A model generated the notes under the pieces. The model had not been told where the DNA came from and ran no database searches. It worked only from the letters and a program-made list of their open reading frames with translations. Positions 15,795-26,200 of a stretch of DNA of 64,000 bases are shown in pieces (the first letter of the stretch is position 1; each line of letters begins with the position of its first letter). The stretch lies in assembly GCA_048498035.1 (NCBI GenBank), contig JBEHYT010000019.1, positions 1-64,000 on the forward strand. The letters are read 5' to 3'. The stretch is from CADEDV01 sp048498035 (GTDB taxonomy: Bacteria; Bacteroidota; Bacteroidia; Chitinophagales; Chitinophagaceae). The position numbers were made by a program, and so were the translations under genes.

Positions 15795-16555
15795 TGAAGG
15801 TGCTGCTGAAGCCGCTGCTGTTCCTCTATAACATGTACGCGATCATCACGTTTGTTGCGCTGATGCTCGTTGTGTTTCCATTTGCACTGGTGGCCGGCTT
15901 CTGGGGAAGGATTCGCGGTGGCAATATGATCTACCGGCTCTGTATGCTCTGGGGCGACTGCTGGTTTTTCCTGATCGGCATTTTTTATGTTCGTATTTAT
16001 GAAGCTCCGCACGACAAGCATAAACCGTACATCTTTGTTTCCAATCATATCTCTTACCTCGATGCTGCGATCCTTGTAAAGGCGTACCGTCAACCCATCC
16101 GGCCGCTAGGCAAAGCCGAAATGAGCAAAGTGCCGGTTTTCGGCTATATCTACAGAAACGCCATTGTTACGGTTAACCGTAGCAGTGCTCAAAGTCGCGC
16201 CTCCAGCGTACGCGTGCTTCGCTCCATTCTTTCCAAAGGCATTTCAGTACTCGTGTTCCCGGAGGGTACATTTAATATGACTACTCAGCCCCTTAAGGAA
16301 TTTTATGATGGCGCTTTTCGCCTCGCCATCGAAATGCAAACGCCTCTCAAACCTGTGTTATTCCTTGACGCCTACCGGCGAATGAACTACCAAAGCCTTT
16401 TTTCTATTACCCCGGGCCGCAACAGGCTGCTTTACCTTGCAGAAATACCGGTTGAAGGATATACGCTGAAAGATCTCCCCGAACTGAAAGAAAAGGTTTT
16501 TAAAAAAATGGAAGAGAAAATGATCGAGTATGACGGCGCATGGCGAAAGAAATAA
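15791..16555 (+). CDS. plsC: 1-acyl-sn-glycerol-3-phosphate acyltransferase (PlsC-like)
   Basis: A 254-residue membrane acyltransferase of the PlsC family, which adds the second acyl chain to lysophosphatidate in phospholipid synthesis. A hydrophobic segment spans about 10-35. The catalytic HX4D motif is NHISYLDA near residue 87-94, and the acceptor-binding motif is FPEGTFN near 157-163. Another helix with FRLAIEMQTPLKPVLFLD follows. It is translationally coupled to the DUF4258-like gene upstream. An ornithine-lipid acyltransferase (OlsA) role cannot be ruled out from the sequence alone. Confidence 0.88.
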   Translation: MMKVLLKPLLFLYNMYAIITFVALMLVVFPFALVAGFWGRIRGGNMIYRLCMLWGDCWFFLIGIFYVRIYEAPHDKHKPYIFVSNHISYLDAAILVKAYRQPIRPLGKAEMSKVPVFGYIYRNAIVTVNRSSAQSRASSVRVLRSILSKGISVLVFPEGTFNMTTQPLKEFYDGAFRLAIEMQTPLKPVLFLDAYRRMNYQSLFSITPGRNRLLYLAEIPVEGYTLKDLPELKEKVFKKMEEKMIEYDGAWRKK

Positions 16556-16609
16556 TTTTTAACTTCAAACCGAACCTCCACGGCAATTTAGCTTGCCATT
16601 CCTAAGTGT

Positions 16610-16617
16610 TACCTTTG
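16610..16617 (+). promoter_or_regulatory. priA promoter -7 element
   Basis: TACCTTTG, a perfect match, ends 7 bases before the priA ATG, implying a nearly leaderless transcript. Confidence 0.65.
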
Positions 16618-16624
16618 CAGCACC

Positions 16625-19084
16625 ATGAGCATTTCTCCCGGTCATTTTGCGGAAATCATCATCCCCCTGGCATTGCCCCGGAATTATACCTGGGCTATCC
16701 CTGCAGAAATGCTTGAGAAAATCCATCCTGGCGTGCGCGTGGAAGTAAACCTGGGTAAGAATAAAAAATACGCCGGCATCGTAAAAAATATAAGTACCAG
16801 CAAACCTGAATTTTTTGAACCCAAAGATATCCTGAACGTCCTGGACGTTGAACCCGTAGTACATGAAGAACAACTGAAATTGTGGGAATGGATGGCTTCG
16901 TATTACATGTGCTCGGAAGGTGAAGTGATGGCCGCGGCGCTGCCCGCACATTTTAAGCTGTCCAGCGAAACCATCGTTGTCTTTAACGACGAATTCGGGG
17001 ACGACTTTTCCGCGCTTGATCATGATGAATACCTGGTAGCGGAAGCATTGCTAGTGAAAAAAGAATTAAAGATCACTGAAGTACAGCAACTGCTCGATTC
17101 TTCGCATGTGTACCCCGTGATCAACCGACTGATTCAAAAAAAGCTTTGCTTTGTCTGGGAGGCACTCAAAGAAAGTTATACCCCGCGCAAAGAAACCTAT
17201 GTAGTGCTTCACCCGCAGTATAAAGATGAAGATAGGCTGTCTGACCTCCTCAACAACTGGGGCCGCGCCGCGAAACAGATGGAATTGCTGCTGGCCTACC
17301 TTCACCTGCTAAAGACGGAAGGAGAGGTGTCCCGACCAGCTCTGCTGAAGAAATCAGGCGCCAGTGATGCGCAACTAAAAGGGCTGGTAGATAAAAATAT
17401 ATTGCTACTCGAGAAAAGAGCAGTTGATCGTCTGGCAGCGTTGCCGCCTTCCATCGATGTCGATTTTGAACTTTCTCCGGAGCAGGAAGAGGCCTATCAA
17501 CAGGTGAAACGTGGATTGGAAGAAAAACAGGTTTGCCTGCTGCATGGCGTTACATCCAGCGGGAAAACATTGCTCTATATTCGTTTGATCGAAGAATATC
17601 TTCGCCACGGCAAACAGGTATTATATATGCTGCCTGAAATTGCCCTTACCGCCCAGGTCATACGCCGGTTACAAAAACATTTTGGCGGTCATATCGGTAT
17701 TTATCACTCCCGCTTTACGCAGAATGAACGCGTTGAGATTTGGAATAAGGTAAAACAAGGTGATCTTAAAGTGATACTGGGCGCGAGGTCGGCCGTGTTT
17801 CTCCCGTTCCAGGATCTCGGTCTTGTTATTTGTGATGAAGAACATGATGCATCATTCAAACAACAGGAGCCGGCACCAAGGTATCACGGGCGTGATGCGG
17901 CCATTTACCTGGCCAGCACCTGGAACGCAAAAACATTATTAGGTAGTGCCACGCCATCTGTCGAAAGCTATTATAATGCCCACCAGGGCAAATATGCTTT
18001 TGTTGAACTGTTACAACGCTATGGCAACCTTCAGTTGCCGGAAATAGATGTGATTGATACCAAGAAAGTAGAACAGAAGGATAAGGCAAAAGTGATGCTG
18101 TCGCCGCAACTTGCGCAGGCTATCGCCGATGCGCTGGCGCGAAAACGCCAGGTGATCCTGTTCCAAAACCGAAGGGGATACGATCCTTACCAGGTGTGCG
18201 CCCACTGCGGATGGATACCTCAGTGCAAGTACTGCGATGTGTCGCTCACCTATCATAAACTTTCCAACAAACTGCAATGCCACTACTGCGGTACACAATA
18301 TCCTCCGCTGCATACCTGTATGGCCTGCGGCAACCACCAGTTTGTACAACGCAACTTTGGCACCGAAAAAATTGAAGAGCTGCTCCAGGAAACATTTCCC
18401 GATGCGCGCGTGGCAAGAATGGACGTTGATACTGTGCGTGGCAAAAATGCCCACGATGCACTGATACAGCAATTTGAACAACAGCGTGTGGATATCCTCG
18501 TAGGCACGCAGATGGTGGTGAAGGGGCTCGACTTTGACCATGTAGATGTGGTGGGCGTGCTGGACGCCGACGGGCTATTGCATTTTGCCGACTTCCGGGT
18601 AAATGAACGCGCATTTCAACTGATGGAACAGGTGAGTGGCCGTGCCGGCCGAAAGAAAGCTACCGGCAAAGTATTGATCCAAACCGTGCAGCCGCAACAC
18701 CCGGTTTTGCATTATGTACAGCAACATAACTACCGCGCGATGTATGAAGCGGAACTCAAAAGCCGCAAGCAATTTGCCTATCCGCCATTTTCGCGCATTA
18801 TTCATCTTTCATTTAAACATAAGATCCGTGAGGTGGTGGAGCGTGCCGCTTATGAATTTGCGAAGGCGCTGCAAATGCGTTACAAAGATTACCTCGTGGG
18901 CCCGGCAGAGCCCGTTGTAAACCGGGTACGTAACCAATACCGGATGGAACTGTTGCTGAAGTTGCCACGCGATGGTAAATTTATCCAACAATGTAAAAAA
19001 GACATTTTAGAACAGGAAGCCTTGCTGCACCAGGACCGCAGCTTTAGAAGCGTGGGCATTATCCCGGATGTGGATCCGGTGTAA
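16625..19084 (+). CDS. priA: Primosomal protein N' (replication restart helicase PriA)
   Basis: An 819-residue 3'-to-5' superfamily 2 helicase that reloads the replisome at stalled forks. The N-terminal 3'-DNA-binding domain begins ISPGHFAEIIIPLALP. Helicase motifs: Walker A HGVTSSGKT near 311, motif II DEEH near 404, motif III LGSATPS near 440. The inserted zinc region has the eight cysteines: CAHCGWIPQCKYC, then CHYCGTQYPPLHTCMAC. Motifs V/VI include GTQMVVKGLDFDHV and SGRAGRKKATGKV. The C-terminal domain ends normally. It is followed 11 bases later by murB on the same strand, so the two probably share a transcript. Confidence 0.96.
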   Translation: MSISPGHFAEIIIPLALPRNYTWAIPAEMLEKIHPGVRVEVNLGKNKKYAGIVKNISTSKPEFFEPKDILNVLDVEPVVHEEQLKLWEWMASYYMCSEGEVMAAALPAHFKLSSETIVVFNDEFGDDFSALDHDEYLVAEALLVKKELKITEVQQLLDSSHVYPVINRLIQKKLCFVWEALKESYTPRKETYVVLHPQYKDEDRLSDLLNNWGRAAKQMELLLAYLHLLKTEGEVSRPALLKKSGASDAQLKGLVDKNILLLEKRAVDRLAALPPSIDVDFELSPEQEEAYQQVKRGLEEKQVCLLHGVTSSGKTLLYIRLIEEYLRHGKQVLYMLPEIALTAQVIRRLQKHFGGHIGIYHSRFTQNERVEIWNKVKQGDLKVILGARSAVFLPFQDLGLVICDEEHDASFKQQEPAPRYHGRDAAIYLASTWNAKTLLGSATPSVESYYNAHQGKYAFVELLQRYGNLQLPEIDVIDTKKVEQKDKAKVMLSPQLAQAIADALARKRQVILFQNRRGYDPYQVCAHCGWIPQCKYCDVSLTYHKLSNKLQCHYCGTQYPPLHTCMACGNHQFVQRNFGTEKIEELLQETFPDARVARMDVDTVRGKNAHDALIQQFEQQRVDILVGTQMVVKGLDFDHVDVVGVLDADGLLHFADFRVNERAFQLMEQVSGRAGRKKATGKVLIQTVQPQHPVLHYVQQHNYRAMYEAELKSRKQFAYPPFSRIIHLSFKHKIREVVERAAYEFAKALQMRYKDYLVGPAEPVVNRVRNQYRMELLLKLPRDGKFIQQCKKDILEQEALLHQDRSFRSVGIIPDVDPV

Positions 19085-19095
19085 ATTAACTGATC

Positions 19096-20124
19096 ATGAT
19101 CCAGGAAGCGATTTCACTATTACCATACAATACATTTCACATTGATGCCAAAGCGCGTTATTTTTCTGCTTTTGCATCCGTGAACGAACTCTCGGAAGTG
19201 CTTAAAAGCCATGGTAACCAGCTTCAACTGGTAATCGGCGGCGGTAGCAATATTCTGCTTGCAAATGACCTGGACGGACTCGTATTAAAAAATGCGATAC
19301 AGGGCATTGAAAAGCAGTCGGAGGACGAAAATTACATCTATGTATGCGCGGGAGGCGGTGAAAACTGGAATGGATTTGTACAATATTGTGTTGACCAGCA
19401 ATGGGCCGGTGTTGAGAACCTGACCCTTATTCCCGGCAGCGTGGGCGCATCACCCATCCAGAATATCGGCGCCTATGGCGTGGAAGTAAAGGATGTAATT
19501 CATGAAGTACGTGCCTACCATATCGGGGAACGCTCAAATTACCGGTTTAAAAATGAAGATTGTCTCTTTGGCTACCGCGAAAGTATTTTCAAACAAAAGT
19601 ATAAAGGCCAGTTTATTATCACGCAGGTTGTATTTAGGCTGCGCAAACAGCCCGACTTCAATACCAGCTACGGTGCCATCAATCAGCAACTGGAGAAGAT
19701 GGGAGTGGAGACGCTTTCGCTACGTGCTGTTTCCAACGCTGTAGCAACCATTCGCAGTTCCAAATTGCCTGATCCGGCCAATACCGGCAATGCAGGCAGT
19801 TTTTTTAAGAACCCGGTTGTTACGGCAGCGGAGTATGAAGGACTGAAAGAGAAATTCCCTGAAATTGCCGGGTACGTTAACGCAAATGGATCGGTAAAAC
19901 TTTCTGCGGGGTGGCTGATCGAACATAGCGGTCCGGCAGAAGGAGTAAGCTGGAAAGGTTTTCGCCGGGGCGATGTGGGTTGCTATCCGCTCCAGGCGCT
20001 TGTATTAGTCAATTACGGCCAGGCCTCCGGCCCCGACATATGGGAATTCGGCCAGGAGATTATCGCAAGTGTATCTTCAAAATTCGGCGTCACCCTGGAG
20101 CCGGAAGTGAATGTTGTTGGATAA
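19096..20124 (+). CDS. murB: UDP-N-acetylenolpyruvoylglucosamine reductase MurB
   Basis: A 342-residue type I MurB, the FAD/NADPH enzyme that makes UDP-N-acetylmuramate in peptidoglycan synthesis. It has the FAD-binding segment GGGSNILLANDLDGLVLKN (about 49-67), LIPGSVGASPIQNIGAYGVE (about 116-135), and the catalytic serine in NAGSFFKNPVV with the catalytic Glu in LEPEVNVVG at the C-terminus. The YGAINQQL loop (in place of a type II deletion) and length fit the E. coli-like class. The ATG at 19096 is 11 bases after priA. An octamer array begins shortly after its stop. Confidence 0.95.
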   Translation: MIQEAISLLPYNTFHIDAKARYFSAFASVNELSEVLKSHGNQLQLVIGGGSNILLANDLDGLVLKNAIQGIEKQSEDENYIYVCAGGGENWNGFVQYCVDQQWAGVENLTLIPGSVGASPIQNIGAYGVEVKDVIHEVRAYHIGERSNYRFKNEDCLFGYRESIFKQKYKGQFIITQVVFRLRKQPDFNTSYGAINQQLEKMGVETLSLRAVSNAVATIRSSKLPDPANTGNAGSFFKNPVVTAAEYEGLKEKFPEIAGYVNANGSVKLSAGWLIEHSGPAEGVSWKGFRRGDVGCYPLQALVLVNYGQASGPDIWEFGQEIIASVSSKFGVTLEPEVNVVG

Positions 20125-20130
20125 AGGTGC

Positions 20131-20465
20131 TAATTAATTCGATGATTCGATAATTCGTCGATTCGGTGATGGAGGAAAATGCAAGCAGAGTAATCTCCGA
20201 AATAGAGAAGTAATCAGGTTTATTATTATCGCTACCTCCTTTCGCCAGCGAACTATCGAATTGCCGACTTACAAGTTTGTATTTGTTTGGGCGTGCTTGC
20301 CTCCACGGCCAGAGGATGATTTACTAATTCGTCGATTCGGTGATGGAGGAAAATGCAAGCAGAGTAATCTCCGAAATAGAGAAATAATCAGGTTTATTAT
20401 TATCGCTACCTTCTTTCGCCAGCGAACTATCGAATTGCCGAATTGCCGAATTACTGAATTTGTAT
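20131..20465. repeat. Octamer arrays and a 117-bp direct duplication
   Basis: After murB come ATTCGATG, ATTCGATA, ATTCGTCG, ATTCGGTG (plus). A segment of about 117 bases (20151-20267) is repeated at 20325-20441, offset 174, with only two or so differences. Each copy opens with a plus-oriented array, continues GATGGAGGAAAATGC..., and closes with a minus-oriented array. The outermost minus array (ATTCAGTA, ATTCGGCA, ATTCGGCA, ATTCGATA) abuts the end of the minus-strand ATPase gene. No gene lies here. Confidence 0.85.
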
Positions 20466-20469
20466 TCCC

Positions 20470-22005
20470 TCATCCTTCTTCATCAAACTCATCCACTTCT
20501 TCATCTCCACCGCCCAGGTTCATCATACTTCCAATGAGGTCTTTGAACTCAATCTTACTTTCAAATACTTTCTTACTGATGAGTGAGTAGGAAGATAATC
20601 CATGTAATACAAATTCCATCAGCAGCGCCGCCTGGGATTCATTCGCCTGCGGGAAGAATTTTTTCACCAGCGCATGCAAGCCATCCACATGGTACAGCAG
20701 CATGATCTTTTCCTTATCTGTCGTATTAAAGGAAATATTGAGATGATTTCCTTTATCAAACCACTGCGTGATGGAACGATAAGGATTGTCTGCTTCTTTT
20801 TCCTGTTGCGACGCCTTCCCGGTATTCCTGCGCTTTTTCAGCGTTTCAGGATTTGGGAAATACTGCACAAACATCGTCCGGATAGCTTTGTCTACCAGGT
20901 TCATCGCCACCTGGTACGGCCCTTCCTGCTCGCCTTCGTATACCAATTCAATTTTCCCGGTGATAGCGGGAATAATGCCGGCCAGGTCGCCGATCCAGAT
21001 CTGTGTTTTCTTCTCGCGGTTGATGATCGCACGGCGTTCTGCGGCACTTACCGCGTTTTCCAGCGCAGCAATAGTGAGGCGGGCGCTTACGCCACTCTTT
21101 TTATCTACAAACTCGCTGCTCCGCGCTTCAAATGCCACCTGCTCAATCAATCTTCGCACCAGGTCACTCACCTCCACACTGTCTTTTTGTGCATCGGGAA
21201 GTTGGGCTTCCTGCCCGGTAATTTCCAGGGCGTGTTCAATATTTTTGGGATAGTGCGTCAGGATCTGGCTTTCTATCCGGTCTTTTAATGGCGTTACAAT
21301 AGAACCCCGGTTGGTATAATCTTCCGGGTTGGCGGTAAATACAAACACAATATCCAGCGGAAGCCGCAGCTTAAATCCGCGTATTTGTACATCACCTTCT
21401 TCCAGTATATTGAAGAGCGCCACCTGTATCCGCGCCTGCAGATCCGGCAACTCATTGATCACGAAAATACTGCGGTTACTCCGGGGAATGATCCCATAAT
21501 GAAGCACCCGCTCATCGGCAAAACTGAGTTTAAGGTTGGCCGCCTTAATGGGATCTACATCGCCAATCAGGTCTGCCACACTCACGTCGGGCGTAGCCAG
21601 TTTTTCGCCGTACCGCTCACTGCGGTGCAGCCAGTGGACAGGCGTTTCGTCGCCTAGTGTTGCGATCTGGTCCTGCGCAAATTTTGAGATGGGATGCAAC
21701 GGATCATCATTAATATCGCTGCCCGTAACAACCGGGATGTATTCATCCAGCAATTGTGTCATTTGTCTGGCCATACGCGTCTTGGCCTGGCCGCGTAAAC
21801 CGAGAAAGAGAATATTATGCTGACTAAGCAACGCACGCTCCACATCCGGTACTACCGTGTCTTCATATCCTACGATCCCGTTAAAAGTTGATTCACCTTC
21901 GCGCAACCGCGTGATGAGGTTATCGCGGATTTCCTGTTTGATGCTTCGGGAACGATAGCCTGATTTTTTCAGCGCCCCAAGTGTTTTTATTTTACTGATA
22001 TCCAT
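20470..22005 (-). CDS. Magnesium-chelatase-like (MoxR/BchI) AAA ATPase
   Basis: A 511-residue AAA+ ATPase. The core runs from about residue 40: IVGYEDTVVPDVERALLSQHN, Walker A variant GLRGQAKTRMARQ near 68-80, then a FVINELPDL Walker B-type segment near 181 (Asn-Glu, not Asp-Glu), sensor 1 FVFTANPEDYTNRG near 226, and an arginine-finger region LKDRIESQ. Such ATPases act with a VWA partner to remodel or insert metals into target proteins. The VWA gene lies 48 bases upstream on the same strand. The tail is acidic (GGGDEEVDEFDEEG). No true chelatase substrate genes (porphyrin, cobalamin) are nearby, so the target is unknown. Confidence 0.88.
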   Translation of the reverse strand: MDISKIKTLGALKKSGYRSRSIKQEIRDNLITRLREGESTFNGIVGYEDTVVPDVERALLSQHNILFLGLRGQAKTRMARQMTQLLDEYIPVVTGSDINDDPLHPISKFAQDQIATLGDETPVHWLHRSERYGEKLATPDVSVADLIGDVDPIKAANLKLSFADERVLHYGIIPRSNRSIFVINELPDLQARIQVALFNILEEGDVQIRGFKLRLPLDIVFVFTANPEDYTNRGSIVTPLKDRIESQILTHYPKNIEHALEITGQEAQLPDAQKDSVEVSDLVRRLIEQVAFEARSSEFVDKKSGVSARLTIAALENAVSAAERRAIINREKKTQIWIGDLAGIIPAITGKIELVYEGEQEGPYQVAMNLVDKAIRTMFVQYFPNPETLKKRRNTGKASQQEKEADNPYRSITQWFDKGNHLNISFNTTDKEKIMLLYHVDGLHALVKKFFPQANESQAALLMEFVLHGLSSYSLISKKVFESKIEFKDLIGSMMNLGGGDEEVDEFDEEG

Positions 22006-22053
22006 ATAAAAATTGCTGATCCTGACTTTATACTGTTTCCTTTTTGTAAAAGA

Positions 22054-23151
22054 TCAGAATACTGTTTTTCGTTTGCCGTTTTCAAAATCGCGAAAGATAA
22101 AAGCACCCAGTTTATCAAGCGATGCAAAGAATGCCTTACCCTGGTTGGTTTCCGTAAATTCCTGTACAAAACGCTGCAGGTAAGGGTCGGTAGCGATCAT
22201 AAACGTGGTGATCGGTATTTTGAGCTTTTTGCACTGCGCCGCCAGGTTCATACAGCGGTTGACTACTTTGCGATCCAGCCCAAAACTATTTTTGTAGTAG
22301 CGCTTACCCACCTTCAAGCAGGTAGGCTTACCATCCGTGATCATAAAGATCTGCTTGTTGGGATTTTTTCTCCGCCGGAGAATATCCATTGCCAACTCCA
22401 ACCCGGCCACGGTATTGGTATGATAAGGCCCCACCTGCAAATAGGGCAAATCCTTCACCTCAATTGGCCAGGCATCGTTTCCAAACACTACGATGTCCAA
22501 TGTGTCTTTTGGATAACGGGTCTGGATCAGCTCGCTGAGCGCCATCGCTACTTTCTTGGCTGGCGTAATGCGATCCTCACCATACAGGATCATCGAGTGG
22601 GAAATGTCGATCATCAGCACCGTGGAGGTCTGCGTCTTAAAATCCGTTTCACGGATGCTCAGGTCATCTTCCTGCATCCGGAAACTTTCCACACCATGAT
22701 TGATCTGTGCATTGCGGATCGATTCGGTAAAGTCGATCTGCTCCAGCATATCGCCAAACTGGAACTGGCGGGTTTCCGGGTTGATCTCATCGCCCTGGCC
22801 GGGCTTAAAACTATGGTGATCGCCCTGTTTGGTCTTTTTCAGTTTTCCAAAAATCTCTTCCAGGCTTTTTTTGCGAATACCCTGTTCAGTTTTAGGGGTA
22901 ATGCGGATTTCACCCTGCGGGTTATCCTCAGAAATATATCCCTTATCCTTCAGGTCATCAATAAAATCGCCCATCCCATATTCTCCATCCGTAAGCTGGT
23001 ATTGTTTGTCCAGCTCATTCATCCATTGCAGCGCTTCGCCTACATCCCCGCTCGTGTAGGTCAGCAACTGGGTAAATATGTCCAACAGATGCTCAAAACG
23101 GGTTTTACCGCTTTCGTTGGGGTCAAATTTGGTGAAATGGTATCCGCGCAT
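22054..23151 (-). CDS. VWA-domain protein, partner of the MoxR-type ATPase
   Basis: A 365-residue protein. The C-terminal half is a von Willebrand A domain: MIDISHSMILYG (MIDAS DxSxS) near residue 177-188, a Thr in the HTNTVAGLELAMDIL segment, and FMITDGKPTC near 268. The N-terminal half (about 1-165) is charged and helical with a Gln/Glu-rich stretch, as in BchD- or CoxE-type partners. With the ATPase gene 48 bases downstream, it forms the usual MoxR-VWA pair: the ATPase remodels a client that the VWA subunit recruits through a metal ion. Cytoplasmic; no signal peptide. Confidence 0.85.
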   Translation of the reverse strand: MRGYHFTKFDPNESGKTRFEHLLDIFTQLLTYTSGDVGEALQWMNELDKQYQLTDGEYGMGDFIDDLKDKGYISEDNPQGEIRITPKTEQGIRKKSLEEIFGKLKKTKQGDHHSFKPGQGDEINPETRQFQFGDMLEQIDFTESIRNAQINHGVESFRMQEDDLSIRETDFKTQTSTVLMIDISHSMILYGEDRITPAKKVAMALSELIQTRYPKDTLDIVVFGNDAWPIEVKDLPYLQVGPYHTNTVAGLELAMDILRRRKNPNKQIFMITDGKPTCLKVGKRYYKNSFGLDRKVVNRCMNLAAQCKKLKIPITTFMIATDPYLQRFVQEFTETNQGKAFFASLDKLGAFIFRDFENGKRKTVF

Positions 23152-23245
23152 GGTCTAAATCCTCCTTTTCAATATACAATTTACGACAACTGCCTCTTAA
23201 AACAGGGGCACCAGGGTTAATAACAACTTAAGACTGCCGGGGTTC

Positions 23246-23274
23246 AAAAAAAAGTCCCGGCCGGGCCGGGACTT
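23246..23274 (-). terminator. Terminator of the DUF2723 gene
   Basis: Minus strand: AAGTCCCGG, CCC-type loop, CCGGGACTTTTTTTT. It lies 25 bases after the stop codon of the DUF2723 gene. Confidence 0.8.
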
Positions 23275-23298
23275 ATCGCAATATCGAAAATGTTAGTA

Positions 23299-26200
23299 TT
23301 ATTTGCCAGAATCGGGGTTTGCACCCGACGCACTGTCAGCCGCCTGGTTCAGGACTGAGTTTCCGCCCCCGGTTTCAACATTCGTATTCTTGGGTGCCGA
23401 TTTGGGATCATATTTGCTCACGATCCGGTCCAGCACAGCACTCAATGCCTCGTTGATCTGGTATTCCGTCATCAAACCAGAGAAGAACTTCGTGTTGTCG
23501 TTCGACTGGAACGATTGGAACACAGGCGGCTTGCCATCATTGAGCGAAAGATAATACGCCCGCTGCTGGTCAAAATCCTTTCGCAATGCGTCTTTAACGC
23601 GATTGGCCAGATCCATTTTACCGGCTTTATACGCGGCTTCCAGGTACATCAGGCCCGTCTGGTTATGATTGTTATAGCGGCTTACCAACGCATATGGCAT
23701 ATTGGCCGGATCCATTCCTTTTTCAATATGATCCAATAACTGGCCTGCCTCATCTTTCCGGCCTGCGTCAGCCAGGCTTCCGGCTGCCTCTGCTACTACG
23801 GAACGAATGTTTAACAAATGGCGACGATTTTCTTCGTCAAAATAAACGCCTTTCTTGTCGGCCCCGCCAAACTGGAACTTAAGAATGTTCTTATAAGCTG
23901 CATCTTCATTGGCATCACTGATAGGAGCGCTGCCCATGTAGTTATCGCGAAGCGCAGCATTCAATTCCCAATTGGAACGCGCATCTTTTGCAACAACAGG
24001 TACGAGGCGATACGCCAGGCCATCTTTACGCAGGTAACCACCAAAGCCCAGTTCTCCATACGGCGAAGAGAAGTAAATCGGACGCTTCCAGTTGTTGGCT
24101 GCGATGATGTTCAGGATCATCAGATCGTTGCGCTGCAACATTGATTTCGGGATCTCAAATTTCACCGATGATACCACACTGTCATCCGGGTTTACCACTT
24201 TGTTTTGCCGTACCGCAGCTTCATCAACCGGTATTTGAAAGCGGCGTACAGGGAAATTATCCGGCCCTACATCGCGGCCGGTTTCAGGATCACGGGTTTC
24301 TTTTCCAAAAACATCCTTCATCGCGCTGTAAAGCGGGAAATAGGTTTCCTGGGAAACGTTTTCTGCCGGCTGGTAGACCATTACCTCGCGGTTATGTCCC
24401 TCAATCTGCTCGGGAGACCAGATCACATCCACAGAATCTGCCTGGTTGATCTTGTACCGAAGCTGGTTGATATACCAGTCGATACCAAGAAGACTATTAT
24501 TGATAATACGAATATCGGGACGAACACCTTCCACTTCCTGTGCATACCACAGCGGGTAGGTATCATTATCTCCGAATGTAAACAGGATAGCATTGGGGGC
24601 ACAGCTTTCCAGGTAATCTTTTGCAAGATCCGGTGCCAGTGTTTTCTTGCTACGATCATGATCATCCCAAACCTGTTGGGCCATCAGGATCGGTATTAGC
24701 ATACACACTACACCGGTTACAATATTTACCATCTTGAAATTGGAGCCATTTCTCGAAACAATTCGCACCACGTACGTGATACCAGCAGTTACGATCGCAT
24801 ACAATATGGCCGCGAACACAGAAGTTAAAAGCGTCGCTTTCGGACCGGTTTCATGCGCCGTGCTCATTACCATGATCATAAACGTCAGGATGCTTCCAAA
24901 TGCCATCGTGTTAAGGAAACTCGGGCTGTCTGCACGTTCCCGCGCCATCTTCACCAGGCCTACCACGGCAAGCCCAATCCAGATTGCAAATACATAGAAC
25001 GATCCCACATAGGCATAATCCCGTTCCCGCGGCTGGTTACCAGCCTGGTTCAGGTAGAAGATCACCGCAATGCTGGTAAAGAAGAACAACAGGAAATTCA
25101 CCAGCCAGTCTCTCCGGTTACGGGTAAACTGGAACACACATCCGATAATACCCAAAATAAATGGCAGGAGATACATCTCATTATGCGCCTTATTATGGCG
25201 AATACTATCGGGCATTTTGCTTTGATCACCCAACCTCCATTTATCCATAAATGAGATTCCCGTCAGCCAGTTGCCATCCCGCACATTGCCCGACGCTTGT
25301 ATATCATTCTGCTTACCGGCAAAGTTCCACATAAAGTAACGCCAGTACATGAAATCAAGCTGGTACGTAAAGAACCACCGGAGATTATCCCCGTAGGTTG
25401 GAATTTTTACTGCTACAGGGTCTTGCGGAGACAGGGTTTGGCCACGCCGAACCTTGATCGCATAACCCGGATCGATATTGATATTAGAGGTCCTTCCGTC
25501 CTGGTACTTCACCTGCACAATGCCCTCTTCGTCATTAAAGCCCATTACCATACAATAGTTCTCGGGGTAAATACACTTCAGGTCCAGCCAATCGATATAC
25601 GTGTCGTAGTGACGTTGGTCATTACTCGAATCCCAAACCCGCGGCAGGAATTGTTTATCGCTGGATTTATACTCGTAATCTTTTGAACGGCCAATTTCTA
25701 CGTATTTGCCATGCGCTTTTACATAACGCATTTCGCCTTCACGCATCACATACAAAGGATATCCTTCGGGATTCGTCTCCCGGCGTACATCCGCCAGGAA
25801 GTGAGGGCCATATAATAAAGGCGCTTCGCCATATTGCTCGCGACTGAGATAATAAACCAGGTTGATCGGGTTTTCCACGTTATTCATATCAATGGCCGGG
25901 TTGGCATTGGAACGAATAATGGCCGTGAAATACATAAAATAGCCGATCATCATAAAGGCATATGACCAAAGCGCCAGCTTAAACACACGTAGCGCAGTAG
26001 CCTTCATGTAGTATCCAAACAGCGTCGCAATACCGGCCAGCAACAAGAATTTGAGAATATTTTGCACTACGGAACCGCGTGGAACAAGCCAGTACTGATT
26101 TTTTATTTCAATAAGGCTTGATGCATCTGAAGATCCGTAAACAGGGGCTGTGATGAAGGGCAGCAAGGTGAGCGAAAGGAATAATACGAACCACAGGATC

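Noticed and set aside
18011..18614. Minus-strand ORFs over the priA zinc-region coding sequence
   Set aside because: Antisense shadows of priA in conserved, Cys-rich coding DNA.
20470..23151. MoxR-VWA pair as a phage-defence system
   Set aside because: No third component such as a PP2C-like phosphatase, nuclease or integrase is nearby; the pair alone is a common housekeeping module.
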